Assembly: GCA_009711615.1 (NCBI GenBank)
Contig: VENI01000005.1
Location: 124,001-188,000 of the forward strand
From: Bacillota bacterium
Lineage (GTDB): Bacteria > Bacillota > Desulfotomaculia > Desulfotomaculales > Desulfohalotomaculaceae
Length of the DNA: 64,000 nt
Direction: 5' to 3'
Within the stretch, counting starts at the first letter, position 1. The number at the start of each line of letters is the position of its first letter. Both the position numbers and the translations under genes were made by a program. Positions 41,678 to 50,738 of this stretch are shown piece by piece. The notes under the pieces are model-generated. The model ran no database searches. It saw only the letters and a list, made by a program, of their open reading frames with translations, and was not told the origin of the DNA.

Positions 41678-42589
41678 TTACTTAGGTCTAATGGAGTTAA
41701 TGGCCCAAATGCCATGTTCCCCGCTTTTCACCGGTTGAATTAATTGGATTATATACTCTTTATCACCGTGAACTGCTTTCACTTCTGCCAGGCCAGTTCC
41801 TGCATATTCCGCCTTCGGTACCACTTCCAACAGTTCAAACTTATCCTCCCGAGGATCAAAACCAAATTTTGTACCTGTTTCCTTTGCCACCTGCAGTGGG
41901 TCTAAGTACCATGGCTGGTGCCCGTTATCCACCTGCTGTTGGATTGTCTCCATTTTTACTTTATTTATTTCTACTCCACCAACGCTTATTTCGCCACTTT
42001 TTACCTGTCGCCAATCGGGTAGTAGTGGTTCAAACACACCTAAGTGCCCCACCAGTGTCTCCTGTTTTTCTCCTTCAACTAAAAACTGAACTTTCTCAAT
42101 GCCTGTCCTTAAATCAGCTAGAGTATCCACTATAGAATAAACAGTCATGTATTCACCGGTGGTTCCCCCCCAGTGTTCACTTCTTACTTCTTTAGATAAG
42201 TTAACATAGGCAACACCATCTATCGCTTGAAAGGAAAGCAACTTTGTTTGTTCAGGAATGGTGCTACTAAGATCTTCCCGGCTGGGTCCTTTTATCAGTT
42301 CCCTTATTACTGCTGCCGGCAATGTTTCACCTCGCAGTTTTATTTCCCTTATCTCAGGCTTTAGGTACATTGCCTGCTCACCGGCAAAGTAAAGCTTCAC
42401 CACTTCTGTCTGTTGTTTAGGTTTAGAACTAATCAACGGTTCACCAGTATTGTTATTATTTTGCGTTTCTGGCTGTTTGGCACATCCGGTAGATACCAAT
42501 AGTAATAATGCCATTAAGATAGCTAATGATAAAGTACCGGCTTGGGCCCGGTTAAAGACAATGCGGTTTTCTTTGCTTTGTTTTGACAT
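41678..42589 (-). CDS. GerMN-domain lipoprotein
   Basis: Extracytoplasmic lipoprotein with a sporulation/germination GerMN domain. Starting at the ATG at 42589 (GGGAGGTG, 9 nt) it has a signal with lipobox LVSTGCAKQ, an Asn/Gln linker, then LYFAGEQAMYLKPEIREIKL, VIRELIKGPSREDLSSTIPE, VAYVNLSKEVRSEH. A second region (200-300) resembles a sporulation-associated BMFP-like C-terminal domain. It follows a sensor kinase gene, so it may modulate that kinase at the envelope. Confidence 0.85.
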   Translation of the reverse strand: MSKQSKENRIVFNRAQAGTLSLAILMALLLLVSTGCAKQPETQNNNNTGEPLISSKPKQQTEVVKLYFAGEQAMYLKPEIREIKLRGETLPAAVIRELIKGPSREDLSSTIPEQTKLLSFQAIDGVAYVNLSKEVRSEHWGGTTGEYMTVYSIVDTLADLRTGIEKVQFLVEGEKQETLVGHLGVFEPLLPDWRQVKSGEISVGGVEINKVKMETIQQQVDNGHQPWYLDPLQVAKETGTKFGFDPREDKFELLEVVPKAEYAGTGLAEVKAVHGDKEYIIQLIQPVKSGEHGIWAINSIRPK

Positions 42590-42672
42590 GTTTCCCGGCA
42601 CCTCCCATTTCTTTGTTGGCATTAGTATAACGCAAACATATTACAGCCAAATAAATAAATGTTACAAAAGTA

Positions 42673-44076
42673 TTAAATCGGGTGATCTTTTGGAATACAC
42701 ACTGTAAAAGTGGTACCTTTTCCCACTGTACTTTGAACAGAAACAGTGCCATCCAGTAGTGCTACCGCTTGTTTTACAATGGACAGCCCCAAACCTGTAC
42801 CACCGGTTTCTCTGGCGCGGGCTTTGTCTACTCTGTAAAAGCGGTCAAAAATGTGTTTTAAATCCTCTTCTGGTATCCCTTCCCCTGTATCTGTTACTTG
42901 CAATTGCAGGGTTTCATTTTTTATGTTGCCCTTTATCTTCACTTCACCCGTTGCCGACGTATATTTTATACCGTTATCCACCAGGTTCAGCAAAATGACA
43001 GACAGCACATCTTCATCCACAGGCCAGGCCAAATCTCCCTCTATATCTGCCGTGATTGTTACTTTCTTAGCCTTAGCATTGGGTGCCGTTAATTGAATTA
43101 CGTTTTCTATAATCTCCTTCACAGAATGTTCCTTCTTGTGCAACGTTACTGAGACATCTTCCATTTTGGCCAGTTGGAGCAATTCGTACACCAGCCTGTT
43201 CAGTCGATCAATTTCTTTATTTATGTCTCCCAGATATTCTTTGTAAACATCTACATCGTCTTCACTGCTGTAAATGAGCGATTCTGCCAGCGCTTTTATT
43301 GATGCCAAGGGAGATTTCAGCTCATGGGAGGCACTGGCGATAAAGTCCCGGCGGGCGCGATCAGCTTTGGCCAGCTTTTCAGCCATGCCGTTGAATGATT
43401 CAGCCAACTGCCCCAGTTCGTCCCGACTGCGCACCACCACATGTTGGTTTAAATTGCCATCAGCCACCTTTTTTACTGCCACCGTCAATTCCTGCACCGG
43501 TTTAGTCAGTCGTACTGATAGCCACAGGCCAATTAACGCCGCTAAGGCACTACCAATAATAGATAATATTAGCATCCGCTCCGCCAGCGTGTTCAGTGCC
43601 TGAGCTATGTCTCCAATATTAGTAACCAAGAGTACTGCACCGATTACAGACTTCTGCCGGGTTACCGGCACCGCTACGTACATGGCCCATTCTCCCGCTG
43701 TTATATTATGAGTGCCGGCAGCGGTTTCTCCTTTTAGCGCTTGCTGCACTTCGGGATATTCCAGATTTCTTCCTTCCAACCATTTTTCATTAAAGGAATC
43801 TCCCAGCACCACACCCTGGGAACTGAGCACCAGCACCCTAGCGTTTACCTTGTTCCCGTATTCCCTGATCTCAAGAGGCAGGCTCGTACTTCTACCTCTA
43901 ATGTATTCCCCGGCATATGTACTAATAACGTTGGCATGAATCTGGTAACTTTCCTGCCTTTCCTGAAGGTAGTGACTTCTTAGGGCACTGTAGGCCAGCC
44001 AATCGGCCAGCAGCACTGTTAAGATAATTATTATAAAATAGGTAACTGCCAATTTCCAACGGATGCTGGTTCTCAT
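42673..44076 (-). CDS. Sensor histidine kinase (HAMP, PAS-less)
   Basis: Membrane kinase of a two-component system. TM1 residues 8-30, extracytoplasmic sensor about 31-165, TM2 167-188, HAMP 189-240, then HisKA with phosphorylated H251 (SASHELKSPLAS) and the ATPase domain with NLVDNGIKYTS, DTGEGIPEED and GGTGLGLSIVKQ. 467 residues. Its ATG overlaps the regulator stop codon by ATGA. Layout is like PhoR/ResE kinases; the signal is unknown. Confidence 0.94.
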   Translation of the reverse strand: MRTSIRWKLAVTYFIIIILTVLLADWLAYSALRSHYLQERQESYQIHANVISTYAGEYIRGRSTSLPLEIREYGNKVNARVLVLSSQGVVLGDSFNEKWLEGRNLEYPEVQQALKGETAAGTHNITAGEWAMYVAVPVTRQKSVIGAVLLVTNIGDIAQALNTLAERMLILSIIGSALAALIGLWLSVRLTKPVQELTVAVKKVADGNLNQHVVVRSRDELGQLAESFNGMAEKLAKADRARRDFIASASHELKSPLASIKALAESLIYSSEDDVDVYKEYLGDINKEIDRLNRLVYELLQLAKMEDVSVTLHKKEHSVKEIIENVIQLTAPNAKAKKVTITADIEGDLAWPVDEDVLSVILLNLVDNGIKYTSATGEVKIKGNIKNETLQLQVTDTGEGIPEEDLKHIFDRFYRVDKARARETGGTGLGLSIVKQAVALLDGTVSVQSTVGKGTTFTVCIPKDHPI

Positions 44077-44768
44077 TTACGGTACTCCTTAAAGTAATAA
44101 CCCACACCCCATTTAGTGATAACATACTGGGGGTGGCGGGCATCTTCTTCAATTTTTTCCCTAAGCCTTCTTACATGCACGTCAACGGTTCGCAAATCAC
44201 CATAGTATTCCGGCCCCCATACCGATTGCAACAGGTTGTCCCGCGTAAAAACCCGACCAGGGTTTTGGGCCAGCAAGTGTAACACGTCAAATTCTTTTGC
44301 TGTTAACTCTAGTTCTTGCCCTTGATATCTGACCTGACGTTTAGGAACGTTAATTTCCAAATCGTCTATTTTAATAATCTCAGCAGATTGCTCTTGCTGT
44401 TTCCCTTTGGCACTACGCCTGAACACCGCCTTAATGCGAGCTATTAGTTCTCTGGTGTTAAAAGGCTTGGTCATGTAATCGTCTGCCCCAATTTCCAGCC
44501 CGACAATTTTATCCACATCCTCGCCCTTGGCAGTGAGCATGATAATCGGGATCTCACTGCCCTTTCTAATTTCCCGGCACACTTCCAACCCACTTTTTTT
44601 AGGAAGCATAATATCCAACACAATTAAATCTATTTTTTCGTTTTCTGCTATTGTTATTGCCTCTTCACCGTCATGGGCAGTTAAAATATAATACCCTTCC
44701 TGTTCCAAACTGCGCTTCAAACCTTTAACCAGTAGTTTTTCATCATCCACCACCAGTATATTTTTCAT
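44073..44768 (-). CDS. OmpR/PhoB-family response regulator
   Basis: DNA-binding partner of the downstream sensor kinase. From the ATG at 44768: receiver domain with D52 (LIVLDIMLPKKSG) and K101 (MTKPFN), then a winged helix with LTAKEFDVLHLLAQNPGRVF, LQSVWGPEYYGDLRTVDVHV and RRLREKIE. 231 residues. Upstream in-frame residues to 44837 are not preceded by a ribosome site. Coupled to the kinase by ATGA. Confidence 0.94.
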   Translation of the reverse strand: MKNILVVDDEKLLVKGLKRSLEQEGYYILTAHDGEEAITIAENEKIDLIVLDIMLPKKSGLEVCREIRKGSEIPIIMLTAKGEDVDKIVGLEIGADDYMTKPFNTRELIARIKAVFRRSAKGKQQEQSAEIIKIDDLEINVPKRQVRYQGQELELTAKEFDVLHLLAQNPGRVFTRDNLLQSVWGPEYYGDLRTVDVHVRRLREKIEEDARHPQYVITKWGVGYYFKEYRK

Positions 44769-44992
44769 ATCCACCACCAACCTTGGAAAGTACTTGTACT
44801 TAAATACTATAACAGCCCTGTTGAAATTACAAATCAAGTGAATAAATTACACCTGCTTAATTCATAATACATTAATAGGTGACAGGTTCTTAAATTTTAT
44901 CCACATTATGACATTATTACAATTCTTGCCCTTTTTTATTGTATAAAATTAGTTTTAACATGAAAAAATATACTATGAAGGAGGTGAGCTTA

Positions 44993-45145
44993 GTGACTCA
45001 AAGCATTAAGTGTAATGTCACCGAATGTCAGTACAACTCTAACATTATGTGTGATGCACCAATGATCCAGGTTAACCGTAACCATTCCAGCCAGTCAGGA
45101 AACTCTGATGAAACAAAGTGTGAAACTTTCAAGCCAAAAGGCTAA
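44993..45145 (+). CDS. DUF1540 small cysteine-rich protein
   Basis: 50 residues from GTG at 44993, which follows AAGGAGGTG. Four cysteines in the DUF1540 pattern (IKCNVTECQYN, MCDAPMIQV, TKCETFKP), likely a metal site. Small, common in spore-forming Clostridia, function unknown. A longer frame beginning at 44939 has no ribosome site. Confidence 0.85.
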   Translation: MTQSIKCNVTECQYNSNIMCDAPMIQVNRNHSSQSGNSDETKCETFKPKG

Positions 45146-45147
45146 TC

Positions 45148-45179
45148 AAAAGCCGGTACTTACTAAAGTGCCGGCTTTT
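45148..45179 (+). terminator. Terminator of the DUF1540 gene
   Basis: Stem AAAAGCCGGTACTT / AAGTGCCGGCTTTT with a short loop and T-tail, directly after the stop codon. Confidence 0.9.
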
Positions 45180-45262
45180 GTCATTGTTTAAGAATTAAGC
45201 TTTGGATAAGCTAGTGGTAATCAAACCAAAAATTATATGTTAAAATAAACTAGGTTTCAGAA

Positions 45263-45284
45263 ATCAGGAGTCAGGAGTCAGAAT
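45263..45284. repeat. Short dispersed repeat (TCAGGAGTCAG family)
   Basis: Copy with duplicated TCAGGAG (aatcaggagtcaggagtcag) upstream of the rhodanese gene. See 7226-7250 for the other copies. Confidence 0.65.
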
Positions 45285-45356
45285 ACTAAAGAAATGCTTT
45301 GCATTTCAGTCAAAGTCTTTTTAAAATACTATTATTTTTAGTCTGGGGGTTAGCTA

Positions 45357-45776
45357 ATGACTAACCAAAAGTATTTACTAATTGTTTTAATTTCACTGCT
45401 TATACCAGCTATTGTGGCATGCAGTTCTGGTTCTAGTGAAAGTTCAATTTATAAAGATATTACGGCAGAGCAATTGAAGGAAATGATGGATAGTGAAGAA
45501 GACGTTATGCTGGTGGATGTACGGACTTCCGAGGAATATATCAGTGGGCATATTGCGGGTAGTGTGCTACACCCCGTGGAAGATATTAGTGATTGGGCTA
45601 AGGAACTGGATCAAGAGCAAGCCGTTATTCTTATTTGCCGTTCCGGCAACCGTAGTTCTAGCGCTGCCCAGTACTTAACGGAACACGGGTTTACTAATGT
45701 AATGAATTTAGTGGGTGGAATTAGCGCTTGGCCTTATGGACTGGTGGAAGATGTACAGTTGTCGACAGCCGCTTAA
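45357..45776 (+). CDS. Rhodanese-domain lipoprotein
   Basis: 139 residues. Signal peptide with lipobox IVACSSGS (Cys22), then one rhodanese domain: MLVDVRTSEEYISGHIAGSV and the active-site loop ICRSGNRSSSAAQYL with Cys94. Surface-anchored single-domain rhodanese, probably in sulfur transfer or thiol redox. ATG after TGGGGG. Its stop overlaps the end of a convergent DUF1294 gene by 4 bp. Confidence 0.88.
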   Translation: MTNQKYLLIVLISLLIPAIVACSSGSSESSIYKDITAEQLKEMMDSEEDVMLVDVRTSEEYISGHIAGSVLHPVEDISDWAKELDQEQAVILICRSGNRSSSAAQYLTEHGFTNVMNLVGGISAWPYGLVEDVQLSTAA

Positions 45777-46051
45777 TCCACCAGTTGTCTGAGGGCAAAA
45801 GCTATCATAGCACCTTGTAGCAGCAAAATTAGGGGCACACCCATTTTGAACTTCATTCTCTGGGTTTTGTGACGTATTGTCTGCATAGCAATGACCCCTC
45901 CCACTGAGCCTCCGATAACACAGGCTAACAGTAGGCGGTTTTCCGGAATACGGAATCTAATTTTTCTGCGCTTAGAAAGCCACTTATCAATGAAAAACAA
46001 GAGAAAAGTAATGATATTTATTGATAGTAGATAGAATTTAAAAATCTGCAT
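45773..46051 (-). CDS. DUF1294 membrane protein
   Basis: 92 residues with two to three hydrophobic helices (IITFLLFFIDKW; ACVIGGSVGGVIAMQ; VPLILLLQGAMIAFAL), and the DUF1294 blocks RIPENRLLLACVIGGSVGG and RHKTQRMKFKMGVPL. Function unknown. ATG after TAGGAGA. Confidence 0.85.
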   Translation of the reverse strand: MQIFKFYLLSINIITFLLFFIDKWLSKRRKIRFRIPENRLLLACVIGGSVGGVIAMQTIRHKTQRMKFKMGVPLILLLQGAMIAFALRQLVD

Positions 46052-46150
46052 GATTAGATTCTCCTAAAGGGATTTGCGAACTTACTCTTTAAATATCTTT
46101 CTTTATAATTATATACATTCCTGCCAAATAAATAAATTGAGGTGATAAGT

Positions 46151-48115
46151 TTGCCAATATACAGGTCGACCTGCCCGTTAGACTGTTTTGACAGCTGTGG
46201 CTTGTTGGTGCATGAAGACGATGGACAGGTGGTGAAGATTGAGGGAGACCCGAACCACCCCCTTACCCGAGGGTTTTTATGCCCTAAGGGAAATAAGCAT
46301 TTGGAGCGCATGTACAGCGACAAAAGAATTACAACGCCATTGTTAAAGAAAAACGGCAATTGGCTGCCAATAGAATGGGAGCAGGCCTATGATTTGATGG
46401 CTGAAAAATTAACTAGTATAAAGGAGCAGTACGGCAGCACTGCTGTACTACTACATACCGGCGATGGCTCCGGTGGGTTATTAAATAATTTAGATGCCCG
46501 TTTTTGTAATGCCTTTGGCGGTGTAACCACATTAAGGGGTAGCATCTGCTGGGGCAGTGGTTATGCTGCTCAGGAAGAAGACTTTGGCATGCTACAAATC
46601 CATGATTGGGATGATGTGTTAAATTCCAAGCTAATTGTAATGTGGGGGCGAGACCCTGAAACAACCAACCTGCACCTGGTACCACTCATTAAACAAGCCC
46701 GCCAGAACGGGGCTAAGTTAATGGTAATTAACCCAATAAAAACTAAAATGGCTCAAGATGCAGACATTCACTTAACCCCTTACCCAGGCACAGACGGGGC
46801 GTTAGCACTGGCACTGGCCAATGTGATTGTGCAGGAGAACCTGCACAACGAGGAGTTTGCAAAAAACTGCACTGGTTATACTGACTATCTAAAGCTAATT
46901 AAAGCATTCACACCTGAAAAAGCCGCAACAATTACCGGAATATCGCCGGAAGCTATTCGCCAGGCTGCAGAGCTTTACGGCAACAACAACCCGGCTAGCA
47001 TATTCTTTGGTTACGGTATGCAACGATATGCCAACGGTGGTCAAACTGTACGATATATTGACAGCTTAGCAGCTTTATCAGGTAATATTGGCGTGGCCGG
47101 CGGCGGAGTGAATTATGCACACCAGCTTTGGAAAGGATTTTTTAATGATATTAAGGGTAGCCATCTGGCAGAAAATTCTCGCACCCTATCCACCCCAGTT
47201 CTGGCAGGTGAAATACTTCAAACAAATGAACCACCAGTTAAAGGGATGATTGTAACCCGATCTAATCCAGTTAACCAGTTGCCTAACACCCATAAAGTAA
47301 AGCAAGCCTTTAAGTCAATGGACTTTGTTGTTGTAGTGGACATGTTCATGACAGACACCGCAGAAATGGCTGATTTGATTCTGCCTTGCACTTATTTCTT
47401 AGAGGAAGATAATATTATTAAAAATTCTTGGAATTATTATCTGAGTTACACACCCAAGGTGGTTGACCCACCGGGGCAGTGCAAACCAGATTCCGTTATT
47501 TTCACCGAGTTAGGTAAACACATGAACCTTCCCGGTTTTGAATTAGAAACCCCCAAACAGTGGCTGGAATGGGTGTTGGAACCGGCAGCAAGAAAGTACG
47601 GTATTAATTTGAAAAAGCATGGTGTATTAAGGCACCCCTATGCACCAAACATAGCTTGGGAGGATGGTAAGTTTAAAACTGCTGACGAAAGGTTTCAGTT
47701 TTGTGTTGAAAGTTATAAAGGAGTATCTGAGCCACCTACAAAGGAGTACCCATTAATTTTAATCACCGCCCACCAACGGGCTTATATGCATTCACAGTTT
47801 ATTAATTTGGAAGATAACCGTGAACTTCCTGTAGTTACAATCAACCTGGAAGAAGCTGAAAAGCGAGGGTTGATAGAAGGTCAGGCTGCCATAATAAAAA
47901 CACCCCGAGGACAGATGAAAGTAAGGGTAGTTGTTTCCGATCGGTTGCCAAAGAAACTGGTGTTAATGTACCAAGGCCGCTGGATTAATATGGGTGGTGG
48001 TGTAAACCAATTAACCCCAGATTTCGAACCAGACAAAGGACCGGGAACACCGTTTTATGATTGTCATTGTGAATTGAAGCATTCAGAAGTCAGGAGTCAG
48101 GATAAAATAAATTAA
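46151..48115 (+). CDS. Molybdopterin-dependent oxidoreductase (DMSO reductase family)
   Basis: About 654 residues from a TTG (GAGGTG, 6 nt). N-terminal iron-sulfur site with CPLDCFDSC and FLCPKG cysteines, then the molybdopterin fold: RGSICWGSG around residue 150 (that cysteine may be the metal ligand), MWGRDPETTNLHLVPLIKQA, VINPIKTKMA, YGMQRYANGGQTVRYIDSLA, and a C-terminal molydopterin-binding domain with VVTINLEEAEKRGLIEGQAA. No signal sequence and no partner FeS or membrane subunit nearby, so probably cytoplasmic. Substrate unknown. The last residues (about SEVRSQDKIN) come from a TCAGGAGTCAG repeat. Confidence 0.88.
   Translation: MPIYRSTCPLDCFDSCGLLVHEDDGQVVKIEGDPNHPLTRGFLCPKGNKHLERMYSDKRITTPLLKKNGNWLPIEWEQAYDLMAEKLTSIKEQYGSTAVLLHTGDGSGGLLNNLDARFCNAFGGVTTLRGSICWGSGYAAQEEDFGMLQIHDWDDVLNSKLIVMWGRDPETTNLHLVPLIKQARQNGAKLMVINPIKTKMAQDADIHLTPYPGTDGALALALANVIVQENLHNEEFAKNCTGYTDYLKLIKAFTPEKAATITGISPEAIRQAAELYGNNNPASIFFGYGMQRYANGGQTVRYIDSLAALSGNIGVAGGGVNYAHQLWKGFFNDIKGSHLAENSRTLSTPVLAGEILQTNEPPVKGMIVTRSNPVNQLPNTHKVKQAFKSMDFVVVVDMFMTDTAEMADLILPCTYFLEEDNIIKNSWNYYLSYTPKVVDPPGQCKPDSVIFTELGKHMNLPGFELETPKQWLEWVLEPAARKYGINLKKHGVLRHPYAPNIAWEDGKFKTADERFQFCVESYKGVSEPPTKEYPLILITAHQRAYMHSQFINLEDNRELPVVTINLEEAEKRGLIEGQAAIIKTPRGQMKVRVVVSDRLPKKLVLMYQGRWINMGGGVNQLTPDFEPDKGPGTPFYDCHCELKHSEVRSQDKIN
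48083..48101. repeat. Short dispersed repeat at the oxidoreductase 3' end
   Basis: Copy of the TCAGGAGTCAG repeat lying inside the last codons of the oxidoreductase gene; it supplies the C-terminal tail and the approach to the stop codon. Confidence 0.65.
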
Positions 48116-48612
48116 ACAAAATATTTGTCTTCGTGCCATTTTAATGGGTTTGTTTCTATGTATTCCCTTATATCCTGCAGTTCTCTTTCATCACGTATTA
48201 TACGATCATAATAATTACGTTGCCATAGCAATAAGTTTTTAGAACGATTTATCTCGTTGTACATTTTATTAGTATATGATTTCAACTGGCCAACAACCTT
48301 ATGTAGGGGCGGGTTTCCACGCCCGCCCGGTCGAAAACTCTGCAATATAACTATAAAGTGAATATGATTTGGCATAATAACATATTGATCAATTTTCACA
48401 TTCGGGTAATCATTAATATGTTCTAAGGTTTTTACAATTTCTTTTCCTATCAATGTCAATTTTGCTTGCGGGGCGGCGTGGAAACCGCCCCCTACAATAT
48501 TTGATAACAATTTACGTCTGTTATGGGTACAGATTGTTACGAAATAATAACCTGCCTGTGAATAATCAAAACCTTTTAATCTAATCTTTTTTCTTTGAGG
48601 TAAGTTGTCCAT
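48112..48612 (-). CDS. REP-associated tyrosine transposase (RAYT, Y1_Tnp family)
   Basis: Single-strand DNA transposase-like protein of 166 residues. HUH metal motif NHIHFI (83-88), opening strand YYFVTICTHNRRKL (22-35) and the tyrosine region LWQRNYYDRIIRDE (129-142) are complete, so it is probably active. Two stretches, residues 39-49 and 95-104, are encoded by GC-rich palindromic repeats that also occur elsewhere in the window in inverted pairs. It ends 4 bp inside the convergent oxidoreductase gene. Domesticated single-copy RAYT genes typically move REP palindromes; here the palindromes lie inside its own frame. Confidence 0.9.
   Translation of the reverse strand: MDNLPQRKKIRLKGFDYSQAGYYFVTICTHNRRKLLSNIVGGGFHAAPQAKLTLIGKEIVKTLEHINDYPNVKIDQYVIMPNHIHFIVILQSFRPGGRGNPPLHKVVGQLKSYTNKMYNEINRSKNLLLWQRNYYDRIIRDERELQDIREYIETNPLKWHEDKYFV
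48303..48329. repeat. REP palindrome half inside the RAYT gene (left)
   Basis: TAGGGGCGGGTTTCCACGCC plus CGCCC: GC-rich repeat with the same sequence as the left half of the element at 54559. It is in frame and codes for residues 95-104 of the transposase. Confidence 0.8.
48467..48496. repeat. REP palindrome half inside the RAYT gene (right)
   Basis: Inverted partner: GGGGCGGCGTGGAAACCGCC CCCTAC. Corresponds to the right half at 54601-54625. About 140 bp from the left half, in frame, coding for residues 39-49. Confidence 0.8.
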
Positions 48613-48647
48613 TTTCTATCAACTCCCCAGTAATGATACCTAGACAA

Positions 48648-48675
48648 CAGGGGGGCGTATAATTACGCCCCCCTG
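48648..48675. repeat. Perfect palindrome between glpX and the RAYT gene
   Basis: 12-bp arms CAGGGGGGCGTA and the complement around TAAT. It lies just after the glpX stop codon on the minus strand and may act as a transcript-end hairpin, though no U-run follows. Possibly another REP type. Confidence 0.6.
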
Positions 48676-48680
48676 AAGAA

Positions 48681-49649
48681 CTATTTCATTACTAAATGTG
48701 GTTTGTTTGGTAGGTTGTGAGTGGCCTTAATAAATCTTGTGGTTCCGGTTTTAGCCCTCATCACTATTGATTCAGTCTCTGCCCTGTCGTTGCTTAAGTA
48801 ACGAACACCCCGCAGCAATTCGCCATCTGTTACACCAGTGGCGGCAAAGATGGCATCATCGCCTTTTACCAGGTCATCCATATATAATACCTGCCTGGGG
48901 TCACTTAAACCCATTTCTTTACAGCGCTTAACTTCTTCATCATCTTCTGGTACTAAACGAGCCTGCATTTCCCCGCCTAAACACTTCAGGGCTGCCGCAG
49001 CAATAACTCCTTCTGGGGCGCCGCCTGTACCTACATAAAGGTCTATGCCGGTTTCATCTAAAGCTGTGTTAATGGCTGCACTAACGTCACCGTCTCCAAA
49101 GAGACGCACCCGAGCGCCAGCATTTCTAACTGCTTCAATTATATGATTGTGGCGTTCCCGTTCTAAAATCATCACGGTTAAGTCACTAATATTTTTCTGG
49201 TTTACCACTGCTAATGTTTTCAATGTATACTCTAGCGGATCGTCAATGTGAATCTTTCCTGCTGCTCTTGGTCCCACTGCAATTTTCTCCATGTACATAT
49301 CCGGTGCATGCAACATGTTTCCGCGGTCGGAAATGGCCAACACTGCCATGGCATTACCATAACCTTTAGCCACCAGGTTGGTTCCTTCCAACGGGTCTAC
49401 AGCCACGTCCACTTCCGGAGTCTGCGTGCAGCCAAGCTTTTCACCTATATAGAGCATCGGGGCCTCATCCATTTCACCTTCACCAATAACCACGGTACCA
49501 TTCATATTAACAGAGTCAAACATGGCTCTCATGGCACTGGTGGCCGCCTCATCTGCCTCAATCTTCTTGCCACGCCCCAGCCAACGCCCACAAGCCAGTG
49601 CCGCTGCTTCGGTAACCCGAACAACCTCCATCGCTAATTCACGATCCAT
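48681..49649 (-). CDS. glpX: Class II fructose-1,6-bisphosphatase GlpX
   Basis: Gluconeogenic phosphatase. Full-length with GlpX signatures: [41 protein letters not shown] split across the metal site, [40 protein letters not shown] and [23 protein letters not shown] at 49649 after GGGAGG; five upstream residues are excluded. Confidence 0.95.
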   Translation of the reverse strand: MDRELAMEVVRVTEAAALACGRWLGRGKKIEADEAATSAMRAMFDSVNMNGTVVIGEGEMDEAPMLYIGEKLGCTQTPEVDVAVDPLEGTNLVAKGYGNAMAVLAISDRGNMLHAPDMYMEKIAVGPRAAGKIHIDDPLEYTLKTLAVVNQKNISDLTVMILERERHNHIIEAVRNAGARVRLFGDGDVSAAINTALDETGIDLYVGTGGAPEGVIAAAALKCLGGEMQARLVPEDDEEVKRCKEMGLSDPRQVLYMDDLVKGDDAIFAATGVTDGELLRGVRYLSNDRAETESIVMRAKTGTTRFIKATHNLPNKPHLVMK

Positions 49650-49751
49650 TAAAAAACCTCCCAAAGGTATCTAATTATATAGTTAATTATAACATAATAT
49701 TTCCTTGAATTTAACTAATTATTGCATACTAATATCCACTGTTATAATGTG

Positions 49752-50639
49752 TTAATTTACATCAGGTTGCATAGCTTTATCCTCTACCTGCTGAAATATG
49801 CGTCTGGGGTAAGCAATTTTAATACCTTTTTCATAACTGTTACGCCAGATGTATTCCTTTAACATTTTTTCCACTGTCCACAATGCTTCTGGCTTTGTTT
49901 TGGCAATGATGGTAAATTGTCCACCCTTTTCGTTTTGATCAATGTCTGACACACCATAAACTTGCGGTGGTTCTATAAGATTTCCTTGACGATCTTGCAA
50001 AAACTGATCGCGGAAATCATGTTCTATTTGATGACAAACATCCTCCAGCAATTCTCTTATCTTAACCGGATCTTCATCATAGGGAAAGGTTACCGTTACA
50101 ATGGCTCGCAGTTCTTCACGATTATAATTGCGAACAGTACGTATTTCCGAGTTTGGTATGTAAAACTTTTTACCGGACCACTCCCTAATAGTGGTCATCC
50201 GTAACCCAATTTCTTCAATTGTACCAGTTACTTCACCGTTAATCTGCACGAAATCCCCAACATGAAATTGATCTTCAAACATTATAAAGAAACCGGTAAT
50301 TACGTCTTTCACCAAGCTCTGGGCACCAAAACCGATGGCTAAACCCAGAACCCCGGCACCGGCAATAATGGGTGTAATATCAACGTCAAACTGTCTTAAC
50401 ATCAACAAAACGGCAATAATGTATATTATGTACCTTGTCAGCGACATTAACATAGATGCCATAGAGCGCTCTTTATTATGATCCATTTTTGTAACTTCAA
50501 AAATACGATCAATAACTTTGATTCTTAAACGCATTAATATATAGCTAATAAAAAGAATAAACAGAGCTACAATTATTTTTTGTATTATCGAAATCCATTC
50601 TACCTGTTCCAATAGTTTTAACAGTTGTTCACTGCCCAA
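49752..50639 (-). CDS. mscS: Small-conductance mechanosensitive channel MscS
   Basis: Membrane tension valve protecting against osmotic shock. Three N-terminal transmembrane helices, the pore helix ITPIIAGAGVLGLAIGFGAQ SLVKD with Gly/Ala packing, then the beta domain with GDFVQINGEVTGTIEEIGLR and FYIPNSEIRTVRNYNR, and a C-terminal alpha/beta domain. 295 residues. TTG start after AGGTG. Confidence 0.93.
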   Translation of the reverse strand: MGSEQLLKLLEQVEWISIIQKIIVALFILFISYILMRLRIKVIDRIFEVTKMDHNKERSMASMLMSLTRYIIYIIAVLLMLRQFDVDITPIIAGAGVLGLAIGFGAQSLVKDVITGFFIMFEDQFHVGDFVQINGEVTGTIEEIGLRMTTIREWSGKKFYIPNSEIRTVRNYNREELRAIVTVTFPYDEDPVKIRELLEDVCHQIEHDFRDQFLQDRQGNLIEPPQVYGVSDIDQNEKGGQFTIIAKTKPEALWTVEKMLKEYIWRNSYEKGIKIAYPRRIFQQVEDKAMQPDVN

Positions 50640-50683
50640 ATTAATTCACCTGCCAATATGACAACTTATATTTTCTTGATCTG

Positions 50684-50718
50684 AAATAACAGACCTCCCA
50701 GAGGGAGGTCTGTTATTT
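50684..50718 (-). terminator. Terminator of nhaC
   Basis: Perfect 16-bp stem AAATAACAGACCTCCC and complement around a 3-base loop; T-rich on both flanks. Lies between the nhaC stop and the mscS start. Confidence 0.9.
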
Positions 50719-50738
50719 ACTTTATACCATCTTTATAA

